Assembly: GCA_016934675.1 (NCBI GenBank)
Contig: JAFGSJ010000065.1
Coordinates: 1-64,000 of the forward strand
DNA from: a bacterium
GTDB lineage: Bacteria > CSSED10-310 > JAFGSJ01
Length of the DNA: 64,000 bases
Reading direction: 5' to 3'
The notes beneath the pieces were generated by a model. That model had not been told where the DNA came from and searched no databases. It worked only from the letters and a program-made list of their open reading frames with translations. Shown here in pieces: positions 1 through 9,211 of this stretch. The position numbers and the translations under genes are program-made. Every line of letters starts with the position of its first letter. Position 1 is the first letter of the stretch.

Positions 1-603
1 AGAGGCTTCGTTCTTTTTGGCGATACAGGGCCCGATAAAGACCACCTTGCTCTCCTGACCATATATTTTCCTGGCGATGCGGGCGGTAGCGACCATGGGT
101 GAGACAACAGGTGACAGGGCCGAAACCAGATTGGGATGATATTTGAGGATGTAAGCTACGATAGCGGGGCAACTCGTGTCGATATAGCTCTGGGTGGGAT
201 CTTTGTTGATCTGGCGTTTCAGGGCAGCGGCTACCGCATCGGCACCGGAAGCGACTTCAAGGACATATTGGAACCCCAGGGCGCGGACCATGCCTACCAG
301 CGAATTGTAGCCCATATCGCTGAATTCGGCGGGAAAACTCGGAGCCACGATCGCAATCAGATGGACCGTATTTCCGAGATCGAGGATGGCCTCGACCTCG
401 GAAATAGAACTGCGGACCTTCTTGGCTTTCTGACTGCAAACCTTGACACAGTTGCCGCAACCGATGCAACGGTCCACGAGCACTTCGGCCTGGCCCTTTT
501 CGATGCGGATCGCCTTGGCCGGGCACTCACGCACACAGGTATAGCAGAGGCGACAGCGTTCCTTGATTGTCGTTACCAATGGTTCTGTGCTCGTATTTCT
601 CAT
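1..603 (-). CDS. [FeFe]-hydrogenase-like protein, possibly sensory (3' end cut by window edge)
   Basis: The first 201 residues are visible; the rest lies beyond the left edge. The N-terminus carries two ferredoxin-type [4Fe-4S] motifs (CRLCYTCVRECP near residues 17-28 and CIGCGNCVKVC near 46-56). The start of an H-cluster domain follows, with the P1-like motif DTSCPAIV and the P2-like motif GPCIAKKNEA. This ferredoxin plus H-cluster layout is typical of the smaller hydrogenases. In the HydS (group C) type a PAS domain follows the H-cluster and the protein is thought to sense hydrogen; that part is out of view, so the sensory call is inference. The ATG is 15 bp behind the hydA stop, and AAGGA overlapping that stop serves as ribosome site, so it is almost certainly in the hyd operon. 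It could instead be a second catalytic hydrogenase. Confidence 0.82.
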   Translation of the reverse strand, partial: MRNTSTEPLVTTIKERCRLCYTCVRECPAKAIRIEKGQAEVLVDRCIGCGNCVKVCSQKAKKVRSSISEVEAILDLGNTVHLIAIVAPSFPAEFSDMGYNSLVGMVRALGFQYVLEVASGADAVAAALKRQINKDPTQSYIDTSCPAIVAYILKYHPNLVSALSPVVSPMVATARIARKIYGQESKVVFIGPCIAKKNEAS

Positions 604-618
604 GCAAAGACCCTGTCC

Positions 619-2400
619 TTAGAGCAGGACCTCCCTCTTATGATAATGCGTGTGCAAGAGATGATGACTCTTCTCACCAAGCGGTTTTCCCAGATACTCA
701 TCGTAGATTCTGATGATCTGCGAGTTCTTGTGGCTGACGCGGACATCCTCTTCACTGTCAATCTTATACAGTATTTTCATCCGGGCAGCTACTACGGCCA
801 TGTCCGTGCCGATGGGTTGACCTCCACCCCCAACACAACCGCCGGGGCAGGTCATGATCTCGATAAAGTGTAAATCCTTGCGTCCAGCCCGAATCTGATC
901 AAGAATAATCCGGGCATTGCCCAATCCGCTGGCGACCGCTGCGCCCACTTCAAGACCACCAATCCTGGCCTTGAGCTCCTTGATGCCCTTGGTCCCCCGA
1001 AGCGGTTCGATCTTGAGATCCGTGATCTCCGTCCCGGTGATCAGATAATGAGCAGTCCGGATCGCAGCCTCCATGACTCCACCGGATGCACCGAAAATCT
1101 TACCGGCCGTGGTCCGTTCGCCGAACGGTGTATCGGCGGTCTCGGACTCGAGCATATTGACATCGAGACCAAGCATGCGAATCATCCGGCCAAGTTCACG
1201 GGTCGTGAGCACATAATCGACATCGGCCACGAAATTGCGTCCCATTTCCGGACGACCGGCTTCGAATTTTTTGGCGGTACAGGGCATGATCGATACGCTG
1301 ACAATGTCCCTGGGGTCCAACTTTTCGCGATCGGCCCAGTAACTCTTGATCAAAGCGCCCATCATCTGCTGCGGACTCTTGCATGAAGAGATATTGGGGA
1401 TAAGATCAGGATAGAATTCCTCGACATACTTGATCCAGCCGGGTGAACAGCTGGTCAGCATGGGTAACACGCCGCCAGTTTGAATCCTCTGGACCAATTC
1501 ACTAGCCTCTTCCATGATGGTCAGGTCGGCAGAGAATGAGGTATCGAAGACATATTTAAAGCCCATGCGTCTCAGGGCAGCGACCATCTTGCCATCGATA
1601 TCACTACCGACCGGCATGCCCAGTTCTTCGGCAATCGTAACTGAGATCGAGGGTGCGTGCTGGACCACGACCGTTTTGCTCGGATCGTTGAGTGCAGCCA
1701 GGACCTGATCGATATAGGAATGCTCGGTCAAGGCGCCCGTGGGACAAACCAGGATACATTGCCCGCAGTTGACACAACTCGACAAATTGAGTCCGCGATT
1801 AAAGGCAGTTCCGATAAAAGCCCGACTGCCCCGATTGATAAAATCAATGGCACTTACACCCTGGATTTCCTCACACATGCGGACACATCGACCGCACAGG
1901 ATGCATTTATCCGGATCACGAATAATGGCCGGACTCGAAACATCCAGTTGTTTCGAGGTCTTTTTGGTGCGAAACATGCGCTTGCGAACACCCAATTCCT
2001 CAGCATAGCGCTGCAGATCGCATTGACCATTCCTGGCACAATACAGACAATCATCGGGATGATTACTCACCAGCAGCTCGATCACCGTTTTGCGTGCTTT
2101 TAGGACACGCGGACTGCTGGTTTTGATTTTCATACCTTCCGCTACCGGGAAGGAACACGAGGGCACCAGATTCGGCGCACCCTCGACCTCGACCACACAC
2201 AGGCGACATGCGCCTGAGGGTGGTAGCCCTTCCATGTAACAGAGAGTTGGAATATTAATATTCACACGTTTCAGAGCTGACAGGATCGTCTCACCCTGCA
2301 CCGCCTTGACCGGTCTATCGTTGACCATTATGTTTACAGTCTTGTCACTGTGCATCTCGGACCCGGTCGTTTGTACTTCTGCTTTTGTTTGTGTAGTCAT
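619..2400 (-). CDS. hydA: [FeFe]-hydrogenase catalytic subunit HydA
   Basis: Catalytic subunit of a multimeric cytoplasmic [FeFe]-hydrogenase that interconverts protons and H2. In order: an N-terminal NuoG-like [2Fe-2S] domain (cysteines in PTLCYMEG, GACRLC), a His-Cys [4Fe-4S] segment (HPDDCLYCARNGQC), two ferredoxin clusters (CILCGRCVRMCEE, CVNCGQCILVCP), then the H-cluster domain with all three signatures: TSCSPGW near residue 317, MPCTAKKFEA near 373 and TCPGGCVGGGGQP near 517. About 593 residues fits trimeric HydA. I start it at the ATG at 2400, preceded by AGAGGTG; an in-frame ATG at 2424 has a weaker site. It follows hydB with about 30 bp between and is cotranscribed with it. Confidence 0.95.
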   Translation of the reverse strand: MTTQTKAEVQTTGSEMHSDKTVNIMVNDRPVKAVQGETILSALKRVNINIPTLCYMEGLPPSGACRLCVVEVEGAPNLVPSCSFPVAEGMKIKTSSPRVLKARKTVIELLVSNHPDDCLYCARNGQCDLQRYAEELGVRKRMFRTKKTSKQLDVSSPAIIRDPDKCILCGRCVRMCEEIQGVSAIDFINRGSRAFIGTAFNRGLNLSSCVNCGQCILVCPTGALTEHSYIDQVLAALNDPSKTVVVQHAPSISVTIAEELGMPVGSDIDGKMVAALRRMGFKYVFDTSFSADLTIMEEASELVQRIQTGGVLPMLTSCSPGWIKYVEEFYPDLIPNISSCKSPQQMMGALIKSYWADREKLDPRDIVSVSIMPCTAKKFEAGRPEMGRNFVADVDYVLTTRELGRMIRMLGLDVNMLESETADTPFGERTTAGKIFGASGGVMEAAIRTAHYLITGTEITDLKIEPLRGTKGIKELKARIGGLEVGAAVASGLGNARIILDQIRAGRKDLHFIEIMTCPGGCVGGGGQPIGTDMAVVAARMKILYKIDSEEDVRVSHKNSQIIRIYDEYLGKPLGEKSHHLLHTHYHKREVLL

Positions 2401-2430
2401 AACGGCACCTCTTGCCATGTTCATCCGTTG

Positions 2431-5400
2431 TCACTCAGGCTTGGTAAATTCAAGGTCACATCTCAAACATCGCCGCGACTCGGCGATAGCCTCCTGCGCC
2501 GCCAAGCATAACTCGACCTCGGCGAAGTTCTTTTTGCGTTTTTTCACTGAAAGCGTCGGAGACTCAGGACGAGCGGTAACATCAGTCTCATCCTCGCTGA
2601 CTTCGACGGGCTCAATATAGACGCTCGGGAGTTTGACCTTGGGAATGAGCTTCATCTGTCTACCACTCAGGTAGCGATCGATCATAACCGCAGCATTCTT
2701 ACCCGCGGCAATCGAGTCGATCACCGTATTGGGACCAGTGACCACATCACCGCCGGCAAAGATGCCCTCTTTCCCGGTTGAATAAGATTCCTGATTGATC
2801 CGGACCGTTCCCTTGACCAAATCGATGCCTTCGATCCCATCGAGATTCGGCTCCTCACTGATCGCGATAATCAGGGTATCGAGTCCTACCTCGAATTCAG
2901 TTCCGGGAATCGGGACCGGAGATCGCCGACCGCTGGCATCACGTTTGCCTAACTGATTGCGACATAAGGTCATGGCTCTAATATGGTCCTGCTCGACCTT
3001 GAGTCCAACCGGGGTCACCAGATATTCGATCTTGACACCTTCTTCGAGTGCGGCCTGGATTTCTTCATCATACGCCGGCATTTCCTCGCGAGTCCGACGA
3101 TAGAATATGGTCACGGAAGTGACCCCTTTCTGCCTGAGTGCGACACGAGCAGCATCGAGCGCCGAATTTCCGCCTCCCACCACCCCGACTTTGCCGCTGG
3201 CCAGGGCAGTACCGTTGAGGTTGAACGCTTTGAGGAAATCGATGCCGTGTAACACGCCATCCGAATGCTCGCCATCAAGAGCGAGTTTCCGGCTCTTGTG
3301 GGCACCCAGCGAAACATAGACCGCGTCATAACCGTCTCCGAGCAGCCCGTCTATAGTAAAATCCTTACCCAAGACAGTATTCAGCCTGAGTTCGATATTC
3401 TCGTTCAGTAGTGACTCGATCTCCTTGGATAGGATGTCCCGGGGCAGCCGGAAAGCTGGGATCGCTTGAACAAGCATACCCCCGGCCCGGTCTTCCTTCT
3501 CGAACAAGGTGACCTTATAACCCTGGAGCGAAAGTATATTCGCCGCGGTCAGACCACTCGGACCCGCTCCTATGACCGCGACCCGTTTGGATTTCGTGTT
3601 TGGGGACATGACCTGAACATAACTGGCCGGATCAACGTGATCGACCACGTAACGCTTCAGAGACCGCACGGCAATGGGTTGTCCACCCGTGGTACCGCAG
3701 CGACAGACATCCTCACAGGGATGATTGCAGACCCGGGCGCAGACCGATGGAAACGGATTGGCCTGGCGGATCACCCGATATGCCTCCTGGTTCTCACCGC
3801 GGGAAATGTGAGCGACATAACGCCACACTTCAGTGCCGACCGGGCATCCGGTCTGACATGGTGCTCCAACCAGTTCTTTACAGACACCAGCCGGACATTG
3901 ACGATCAAAAATATGGGCTTCATATTCATCGCGGAACCAGCGCAATGTACTTAAAACGGGATTGGGCGCTGTTTGTCCCAAACCACACAGACTCGAGTCC
4001 CTGATCACCTCGCCCAATTCCTTTAAGGCCATTACGCCCTGAAAACGGAGTAAAGCGTCGATATCTTCCTCACGCTTCCGGCTCCGGGTAATGGCTTCGA
4101 GAATCTCGAGCATGCGCCGTGTACCTTCACGACAGGGAATACATTTGCCGCAACTCTCGCTCTGAATGAATTCCATGAAATATTTGGCAAGATCAACCAT
4201 GCAGGTGTTCTGATCCATAACGACCAGACCTCCCGACCCCATGATTGCTCCGAATTTCTTGAGGGCATCGTAGTCGGTCTGAAGATCGAGATGGGCTTCG
4301 GGAATACAGCCACCCGAGGGCCCGCCGATTTGGACCGCCTTGCAACGTTTGCCGTTCGGGATGCCACCACCCGCCCCGAAAACGACCTCACGCAGCGTAG
4401 TGCCCATGGGGACTTCAACTAGACCGGTCCGTCGGACCATACCCGAAAGAGCGAAGACCTTGGTGCCTTTACTCTTCTCAGTCCCAAGCGCCGCGAAATT
4501 TTCCCAACCACGCCCGATCACGGTGGACACATTAGCCAGGGTCTCGACATTATTGATGACGGTGGGTTTCTTGAATAATCCTTCGACAGCCGGATAGGGC
4601 GGTCGAGGCCTGGGCATACCCCGCTTGCCCTCGATACTGTGAATCAGAGCGGTTTCCTCACCACAAACAAAAGCGCCGGCCCCCATCTTGATCACGATCT
4701 CGAGATTAAACCCACTCCCCAGTATGTTCTTTCCGAGAAAACCATATTCGAGTGCCTGGGCCATGGCCTTCTCGAGCCGCTTGATTGCCAAGGGATACTC
4801 GGCCCGGATGTAGATATACGCTTTCGAGGCCCCAATCGCATACGCGGCAATGACCATGCCTTCGAGTAAACGGTGCGGATCACTCTCGGCCACAGCCCGG
4901 TCCATGAAAGCACCAGGGTCGCCTTCGTCCGCATTGCAGATGAGATACTTAGTCTCGCTGACTGCCTTACGGGCAAATTTCCATTTGAGACCAGTGGGGA
5001 AACCGCCACCGCCTCGACCGCGCAGGCCACTCTTCTCGACTGACTCACACACCTCCATGGGCTCCATGCCGGAAAGAGTCCGGGCCAGGGCCGAGTAACC
5101 GCCACAGGCAATATATTCATCGATATTGGCCGGATCAATTATGCCAGACAAGGCTAAAACCCAGCGTTTCTGCGGTACCAGAAAAGGATGCTCATCGAGA
5201 TACGGCACATTGTCCCAGACCTTGAATGCAGGAGTCAGAGGTCGAAACTGACCCAGGACCTGGCTTTCATCGATCTGACCTGCAAAAACACCATCGAGAA
5301 TCCGCGTAACACAGTCCGTGCTCACATTACCAAAACTGACCCGACAGCAGTCAGGCAGTTGAACATCCATGATCGGCTCCTCGGAACAAAGCCCGATACA

Positions 5401-5697
5401 ACCGACCTCGACCACGTCCGCATCGATTTTTTTATCCCTAATATATGTCCTGATAGCACCGAGCGTTTTCGCGGCCCCGGCACCAAGCCCGCAGGTCCCT
5501 GTGCCGACAAAAACCACCGGTCTCTCGATCGTCTCACGCCGAAGGTTCCGGATGACATCATCGAGTGAGGCATTGCCGATATTACGGGGCGATAACCGCC
5601 CGACTTTCAACGTTTCGAGAAGCACCTGCGCTGGCATATCGGGACGCTGCCAACAACCCTCCATGACCTCATTCTGACTCATCTTATCCTTGTGCAT
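2431..5697 (-). CDS. hydB: HydB: NuoF-like subunit fused to a GltD/NfnB-like NAD(P)H oxidoreductase module
   Basis: A 1088-residue diaphorase subunit. Residues about 25-115 form a thioredoxin-like [2Fe-2S] domain (TGTCGLG ... CIGLC). About 150-580 is NuoF: the FMN/NADH segment GRGGGGFPTGLKW, the motif CNADEGDPGAFMDR, and the [4Fe-4S] motif SCGKCIPCREGTRRM. From about 600 a complete GltD-type module follows: a cysteine-rich Fe-S segment (CQTGCPVG ... CARVCNHPCEDVCR), an FAD fold (VIGAGPSGLTAA) and a second Rossmann fold (VVGGGNSALDAARVA ... YRRTREEMPA) of the NADPH type. Ordinary HydB lacks this second half, so this one could couple NADH, NADPH and ferredoxin pools; that is inference. The start at 5697 has AAGGAG seven bases upstream and overlaps the end of hydC by 14 bp. 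Confidence 0.92.
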   Translation of the reverse strand: MHKDKMSQNEVMEGCWQRPDMPAQVLLETLKVGRLSPRNIGNASLDDVIRNLRRETIERPVVFVGTGTCGLGAGAAKTLGAIRTYIRDKKIDADVVEVGCIGLCSEEPIMDVQLPDCCRVSFGNVSTDCVTRILDGVFAGQIDESQVLGQFRPLTPAFKVWDNVPYLDEHPFLVPQKRWVLALSGIIDPANIDEYIACGGYSALARTLSGMEPMEVCESVEKSGLRGRGGGGFPTGLKWKFARKAVSETKYLICNADEGDPGAFMDRAVAESDPHRLLEGMVIAAYAIGASKAYIYIRAEYPLAIKRLEKAMAQALEYGFLGKNILGSGFNLEIVIKMGAGAFVCGEETALIHSIEGKRGMPRPRPPYPAVEGLFKKPTVINNVETLANVSTVIGRGWENFAALGTEKSKGTKVFALSGMVRRTGLVEVPMGTTLREVVFGAGGGIPNGKRCKAVQIGGPSGGCIPEAHLDLQTDYDALKKFGAIMGSGGLVVMDQNTCMVDLAKYFMEFIQSESCGKCIPCREGTRRMLEILEAITRSRKREEDIDALLRFQGVMALKELGEVIRDSSLCGLGQTAPNPVLSTLRWFRDEYEAHIFDRQCPAGVCKELVGAPCQTGCPVGTEVWRYVAHISRGENQEAYRVIRQANPFPSVCARVCNHPCEDVCRCGTTGGQPIAVRSLKRYVVDHVDPASYVQVMSPNTKSKRVAVIGAGPSGLTAANILSLQGYKVTLFEKEDRAGGMLVQAIPAFRLPRDILSKEIESLLNENIELRLNTVLGKDFTIDGLLGDGYDAVYVSLGAHKSRKLALDGEHSDGVLHGIDFLKAFNLNGTALASGKVGVVGGGNSALDAARVALRQKGVTSVTIFYRRTREEMPAYDEEIQAALEEGVKIEYLVTPVGLKVEQDHIRAMTLCRNQLGKRDASGRRSPVPIPGTEFEVGLDTLIIAISEEPNLDGIEGIDLVKGTVRINQESYSTGKEGIFAGGDVVTGPNTVIDSIAAGKNAAVMIDRYLSGRQMKLIPKVKLPSVYIEPVEVSEDETDVTARPESPTLSVKKRKKNFAEVELCLAAQEAIAESRRCLRCDLEFTKPE

Positions 5698-6175
5698 GGA
5701 CCTGCTCCTTTTCCCTATACTCATTGATGATCCGGACCGCCTTCATGGGAGTGGTCTTGGCAAAAATCTCACCATTGATGCTGATCACCGGTGACAACCC
5801 ACAAGCCCCCATGCAGGCCACAACCTCGAGACTGAACATCTTATCACGCGTGGTCTGACCAGGCTCGATCTTGAGGGTCCGCATGATCATGTCCAGGACT
5901 TTGGCCGATCCCTTGACATGACAGGCTGTCCCCCGACAGACCATTATGTGATACCGGCCCTTGGGCTGAAAACGAAACTGATTGTAAAAACTGGCTACTC
6001 CGAAGATTTTACTCGCCGGTAAATTGAGTTTCTGACTGATCTTGACAATCGCCTCTTCGGACAGATAGCCCTCTTGCTCCTGCACCTTCTGAAGAATCGG
6101 GATCAGGGCGTCCCTCGAAGCACCCTGGTATGGCTCCAGAATAGTGTCCACGCTCGATTCAATCGTGCGGTTCAT
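5684..6175 (-). CDS. hydC: HydC: NuoE-like [2Fe-2S] subunit of the hydrogenase
   Basis: A 163-residue thioredoxin-like [2Fe-2S] protein of the NuoE/HydC family. The helical N-terminal part contains LIPILQKVQEQEGYLSEEA. The four cluster ligands are in CRGTACHVKG and CMGACGLSP. In trimeric hydrogenases this subunit sits beside the NuoF-like subunit in electron exchange with NADH. It is the first gene of the operon hydC-hydB-hydA-second hydrogenase. AGGAGG precedes the ATG by about ten bases, and a strong promoter lies about 190 bp upstream. Confidence 0.94.
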   Translation of the reverse strand: MNRTIESSVDTILEPYQGASRDALIPILQKVQEQEGYLSEEAIVKISQKLNLPASKIFGVASFYNQFRFQPKGRYHIMVCRGTACHVKGSAKVLDMIMRTLKIEPGQTTRDKMFSLEVVACMGACGLSPVISINGEIFAKTTPMKAVRIINEYREKEQVHAQG

Positions 6176-6365
6176 GTGCTTATAACCTCCTGTACCAAGT
6201 ACTCTCTATGGTTCACTACTGCTGAAAATGGACCTCAATTTCTGAATTCATTTTCTTTACACAAAAAAGAAGGCCGAACCGTGAGCCTCGTAGCACTGCT
6301 AACAATCGTACTCGAACCACGCTGGCGGCCATTTCTAAACTACCCAACCATGTTTGTCACCGAAA

Positions 6366-6394
6366 GTATTAGGAGGGGAAATCACGCTTGTCAA
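6366..6394 (-). promoter_or_regulatory. Sigma-70-type promoter of the hyd operon
   Basis: On the minus strand, TTGACA (6389-6394) and TAATAC (6366-6371) are separated by exactly 17 bases. Expected transcription start is near 6359. Confidence 0.75.
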
Positions 6395-6397
6395 GAT

Positions 6398-6417
6398 ACA
6401 TATTCAATACAATATGT
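6398..6417. promoter_or_regulatory. Perfect inverted repeat (7-6-7) upstream of the hyd promoter, candidate operator
   Basis: ACATATT, six bases, AATATGT. It ends three bases upstream of the -35 element. The arms do not match the Rex or FNR consensus, so the regulator is unknown. Confidence 0.45.
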
Positions 6418-6539
6418 ACTATTTTTTCGATATTTCTGTACGTCCTCCTGCCTGCCCCGCTGACCGCAGAAAAAAACAAGAACTGCTTTCAAGAACAGAT
6501 AACCGGGAACATTGGGCCATGATCATTTAGATGAATGTT

Positions 6540-7637
6540 CTAATCCGAGTGGGGAAAAAAAAGAAGATGTTTGTATTCGGGGAAAAGCATGATCCGATCA
6601 CCAGACTGGAATACAATATCGGGTAAGGTCCGGGCCACGAAACGGGTTGGGCTGTCGGGCAGAAAGCCATAGACCAATTGTTCGGAACCCATATGCTCAC
6701 ATACGTCTACACAAGCAGTCCAGTTCGTGTGTAAAAAATCTGGCGGCCGGAACCCGCTTTCGATGATGCAGATGTCCTCCGGACGAAGCCCCAGGATCGC
6801 CTCTTTCCAATCAAAGCGATCCATATTACTGCATTTGTCAGTTGGTAGGCTGAAAGAAAAACCGTCTCCCTTTATCTTTATCCGGGCCGAATCTTTCTCG
6901 AGTCTAACCGGGAAAAAATTCATGGGGGGTGAACCGATAAAACCGGCTACAAAAAGGTTCTGCGGATACCGGTATAACTCAGTCGGCGTACCGATCTGTT
7001 GAATGGAACCATGGTCGAGCAAAGTGATCCTGTTCCCCATAGTCATGGCTTCAGTCTGATCATGGGTCACATAAATGACAGTTGTTCGTAACCGCTCGTG
7101 CAACCTGTTGATCTCGGTCCGCATCTGGACCCGTAGCTTGGCATCCAGATTGGATAAGGGCTCATCAAACAGAAAAACTTGAGGTTTCCGGACCAAAGCC
7201 CGACCAAGTGCCACCCGCTGCCGCTGACCACCCGATAACTCGCGCGGTTTGCGTTCAAGCAAATTCTCAATCTCGAGAATGCGGGCCGCTTCCCGAACAC
7301 GCTGCTCGATCTCGGTCCGACCCATCCTCCGCAACTTGAGACCGAATGCCATATTATCATAAACATCCATGTGCGGATACAGGGCGTAATTCTGAAAAAC
7401 CATGGCAATATCACGATCCTTGGGGGGAATATCGTTCACGATCCGGGAACCGATCGTGATCGTTCCGGCTGTGACGGTTTCGAGACCAGCGATCATCCTG
7501 AGTGTCGTCGATTTACCACACCCTGACGGACCCACCAGAACCATGAACTCACCATCCGTGACCACCAGATTCAAATCATCGATCACACACTCACGATCAT
7601 ATCTTTTCCGGATGTGTTCAAGCCTGACTTCAGCCAT
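6540..7637 (-). CDS. MalK/UgpC-type ABC transporter ATPase (orphan)
   Basis: A 365-residue ATPase of the CUT1 sugar/polyol importer type. It has Walker A (GPSGCGKST), the signature LSGGQRQR, Walker B (VFLFDEP), the switch histidine (VTHDQTEA), and a C-terminal MalK-like regulatory region (LGLRPEDI). The start is placed where the family begins (MAEVRLEHI); no strong ribosome site is visible and an in-frame TTG lies 18 codons upstream. No permease or binding protein is adjacent. Orphan MalK-like ATPases can serve several importers, which is a possible role here. It lies 134 bp behind the pilus ATPase gene on the same strand. Confidence 0.88.
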   Translation of the reverse strand: MAEVRLEHIRKRYDRECVIDDLNLVVTDGEFMVLVGPSGCGKSTTLRMIAGLETVTAGTITIGSRIVNDIPPKDRDIAMVFQNYALYPHMDVYDNMAFGLKLRRMGRTEIEQRVREAARILEIENLLERKPRELSGGQRQRVALGRALVRKPQVFLFDEPLSNLDAKLRVQMRTEINRLHERLRTTVIYVTHDQTEAMTMGNRITLLDHGSIQQIGTPTELYRYPQNLFVAGFIGSPPMNFFPVRLEKDSARIKIKGDGFSFSLPTDKCSNMDRFDWKEAILGLRPEDICIIESGFRPPDFLHTNWTACVDVCEHMGSEQLVYGFLPDSPTRFVARTLPDIVFQSGDRIMLFPEYKHLLFFPHSD

Positions 7638-7771
7638 GGTCGCTCGCAGTAGGGTATCCACAAAGCACTGTGGCAGAACAGAATTCACCAAAATCCGCTC
7701 TGTCAGACCCCTGAGATGCGTGGTCTGTTTTGTTGAATCCTGGGCTGCTGTCCATCTGTTTTAGTGAGCCT

Positions 7772-8857
7772 TCAGCTTGATGAGGTGGTATCGAGCGTGA
7801 TCGCCCGTTCAAAATTGCCAGGACTCGAAGCCGCTTGCTTGCCGATTTCAAGATGAATCTTTGAGGCTTTGTACAACTCGACCAAATGCTGGTCAAAACT
7901 CTGCATCCCAAATTCACGACTCTCTTCAATGTATTTAGTCAGTAAATGCGTCTTTTCGGGAATGCTTATGCAGTCCTGCATGGTCCGGGTCACTCGCATG
8001 ATCTCGACCGCAGGAACACGCCCGGTCCCAGCCTTGTTAATCAATAATCGTAGCGAAATGACCGCTACCAAATTCTCCGATATCCTGATCCGGGCCTCAG
8101 CTTGCTCCTGAGGTGGATAAAAACTGATTAAACGCCCAATCGTCTTCTGTGCATCCGTGGTGTGCAGAGTGGATAAAACCAGATGACCGGTCTCTGCCGC
8201 TTTGAGGCAAGTCTCAATCGTATCAAGCTCACGTAATTCACCCAGCATGATCACATCCGGGTCCTGACGTAAGGCCGCTTTAAGCCCTCGCGTGAAATCG
8301 GACACATCACTCAAGACCTCACGCTGCGTAATGACGCTCTTGCCATTCTTAAATGTGAATTCTACAGGGTCCTCGATTGTCAGAATATGGGCTTTTCGGG
8401 TCCGATTTATCTCTTCGATTATCGCCGCAATCGTAGTCGATTTGCCCATGCCGGTCGCCCCCGTAATCAAAACCAGACCACGTCGCAAATTGGCGATCTG
8501 ATGCAATACCAAAGGCAAATTCAATTCCTCGAACGTCCTGATATTCATGGGAATGACCCGCATCACCAATCCGATACTACCCCGCTGCCGAAAAATGTTC
8601 ACCCGAAAACGAGCCAGACCACCAATGCCATAGGATGTATCATAATCATAAAAATCCTTAGTCAAATCAATATTCGTCCCGGCTAGGATTTCCTCAGCTA
8701 ACTCATTCGTATCACTCTTGGTCAATATGGGCACCTTGACTTCCACAAGATTTCCGAATATACGCAACAAGGGCGGATATCCTACCTGAAAATGAATATC
8801 CGATGCGTTCTCCTTAACCGATAACTTTAAAATCTTCTCGAGTAACTTGGAAGCCAT
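7772..8857 (-). CDS. Type IV pilus retraction ATPase, PilT/PilU family
   Basis: A hexameric ATPase of 361 residues acting at the inner-membrane base of type IV pili. Features: N-terminal SASDIH-like motif (NASDIHFQVG), Walker A GATGMGKST, the Asp box (LTIEDPVEF), Walker B (DPDVIMLGELREL) and the His box (TGHLVLSTLHTTDA). The C-terminal part (REFGMQSFDQHLVELY) looks closer to PilU than to the AIRNLIRE motif of PilT, so I leave the symbol open. The start has AAGGAG nine bases upstream. No other pilus gene is in the window. It implies twitching motility or pilus retraction. Confidence 0.9.
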   Translation of the reverse strand: MASKLLEKILKLSVKENASDIHFQVGYPPLLRIFGNLVEVKVPILTKSDTNELAEEILAGTNIDLTKDFYDYDTSYGIGGLARFRVNIFRQRGSIGLVMRVIPMNIRTFEELNLPLVLHQIANLRRGLVLITGATGMGKSTTIAAIIEEINRTRKAHILTIEDPVEFTFKNGKSVITQREVLSDVSDFTRGLKAALRQDPDVIMLGELRELDTIETCLKAAETGHLVLSTLHTTDAQKTIGRLISFYPPQEQAEARIRISENLVAVISLRLLINKAGTGRVPAVEIMRVTRTMQDCISIPEKTHLLTKYIEESREFGMQSFDQHLVELYKASKIHLEIGKQAASSPGNFERAITLDTTSSS

Positions 8858-8971
8858 CGGGCAATTCTCCTTTCACTCTCTCACCCTTCATTGCCAACTC
8901 AAAAAAATACATACGTTCAAATTCAAAACCTTAATCTCTCTACCATCCCTCTCTTGTATCATCACTTCGTT

Positions 8972-8980
8972 ATTATATCA
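8972..8980 (-). promoter_or_regulatory. Possible extended -10 promoter for the PilT-like gene
   Basis: The minus strand reads TGATATAAT (TGnTATAAT type). No good -35 is present, as is usual for extended -10 promoters. Confidence 0.4.
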
Positions 8981-9211
8981 AGAAAAAAAAATTTCACCTC
9001 TCCCATATGACCTCCTCTTTAATCATTGCCCCGTGATGTTCTGTGGTCTTTTGGACTGTCCCAAATTGCCATCGCATTTTTCCTCAGTTTTTTTTCAGAT
9101 TGGGAATACAATTCACTACTATAACTGGGGTGTTGTTTTGTGGCTCTACCATATGAGGAGCCCCTCAGCGCTCTTTGCCACGTCCCGTCTCGATTTTCGC
9201 CCTGTTTTCGC

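Larger units (their letters stand above)
6176..6539. other. Intergenic region with hyd promoter and leader
   Basis: No convincing gene. It holds the minus-strand hyd promoter (6366-6394), an inverted repeat just upstream of it (6398-6417), and a leader of about 180 bases before hydC. In the leader, a weak hairpin (AGGC at 6271-6274 with GCCT at 6285-6288) is followed on the minus strand by a TCTTTTTT tract, which could be an attenuator. Beyond the end of the ABC ATPase gene, 7-bp arms GAACATT/AATGTTC (6507-6540) form a loose inverted repeat without a clear T tract. Confidence 0.55.

Noticed and set aside
136-873. Plus-strand open frame of 245 codons
   Set aside because: Antisense to the second hydrogenase gene and hydA, both with clear motifs; no ribosome site and no recognisable domain.
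6074-6463. Plus-strand open frame of 129 codons
   Set aside because: Overlaps hydC antisense and the hyd promoter; no coding features.
6507-6540. Inverted repeat GAACATT/AATGTTC as terminator of the ABC ATPase gene
   Set aside because: Twenty-base loop and no T tract, so it does not qualify as an intrinsic terminator.
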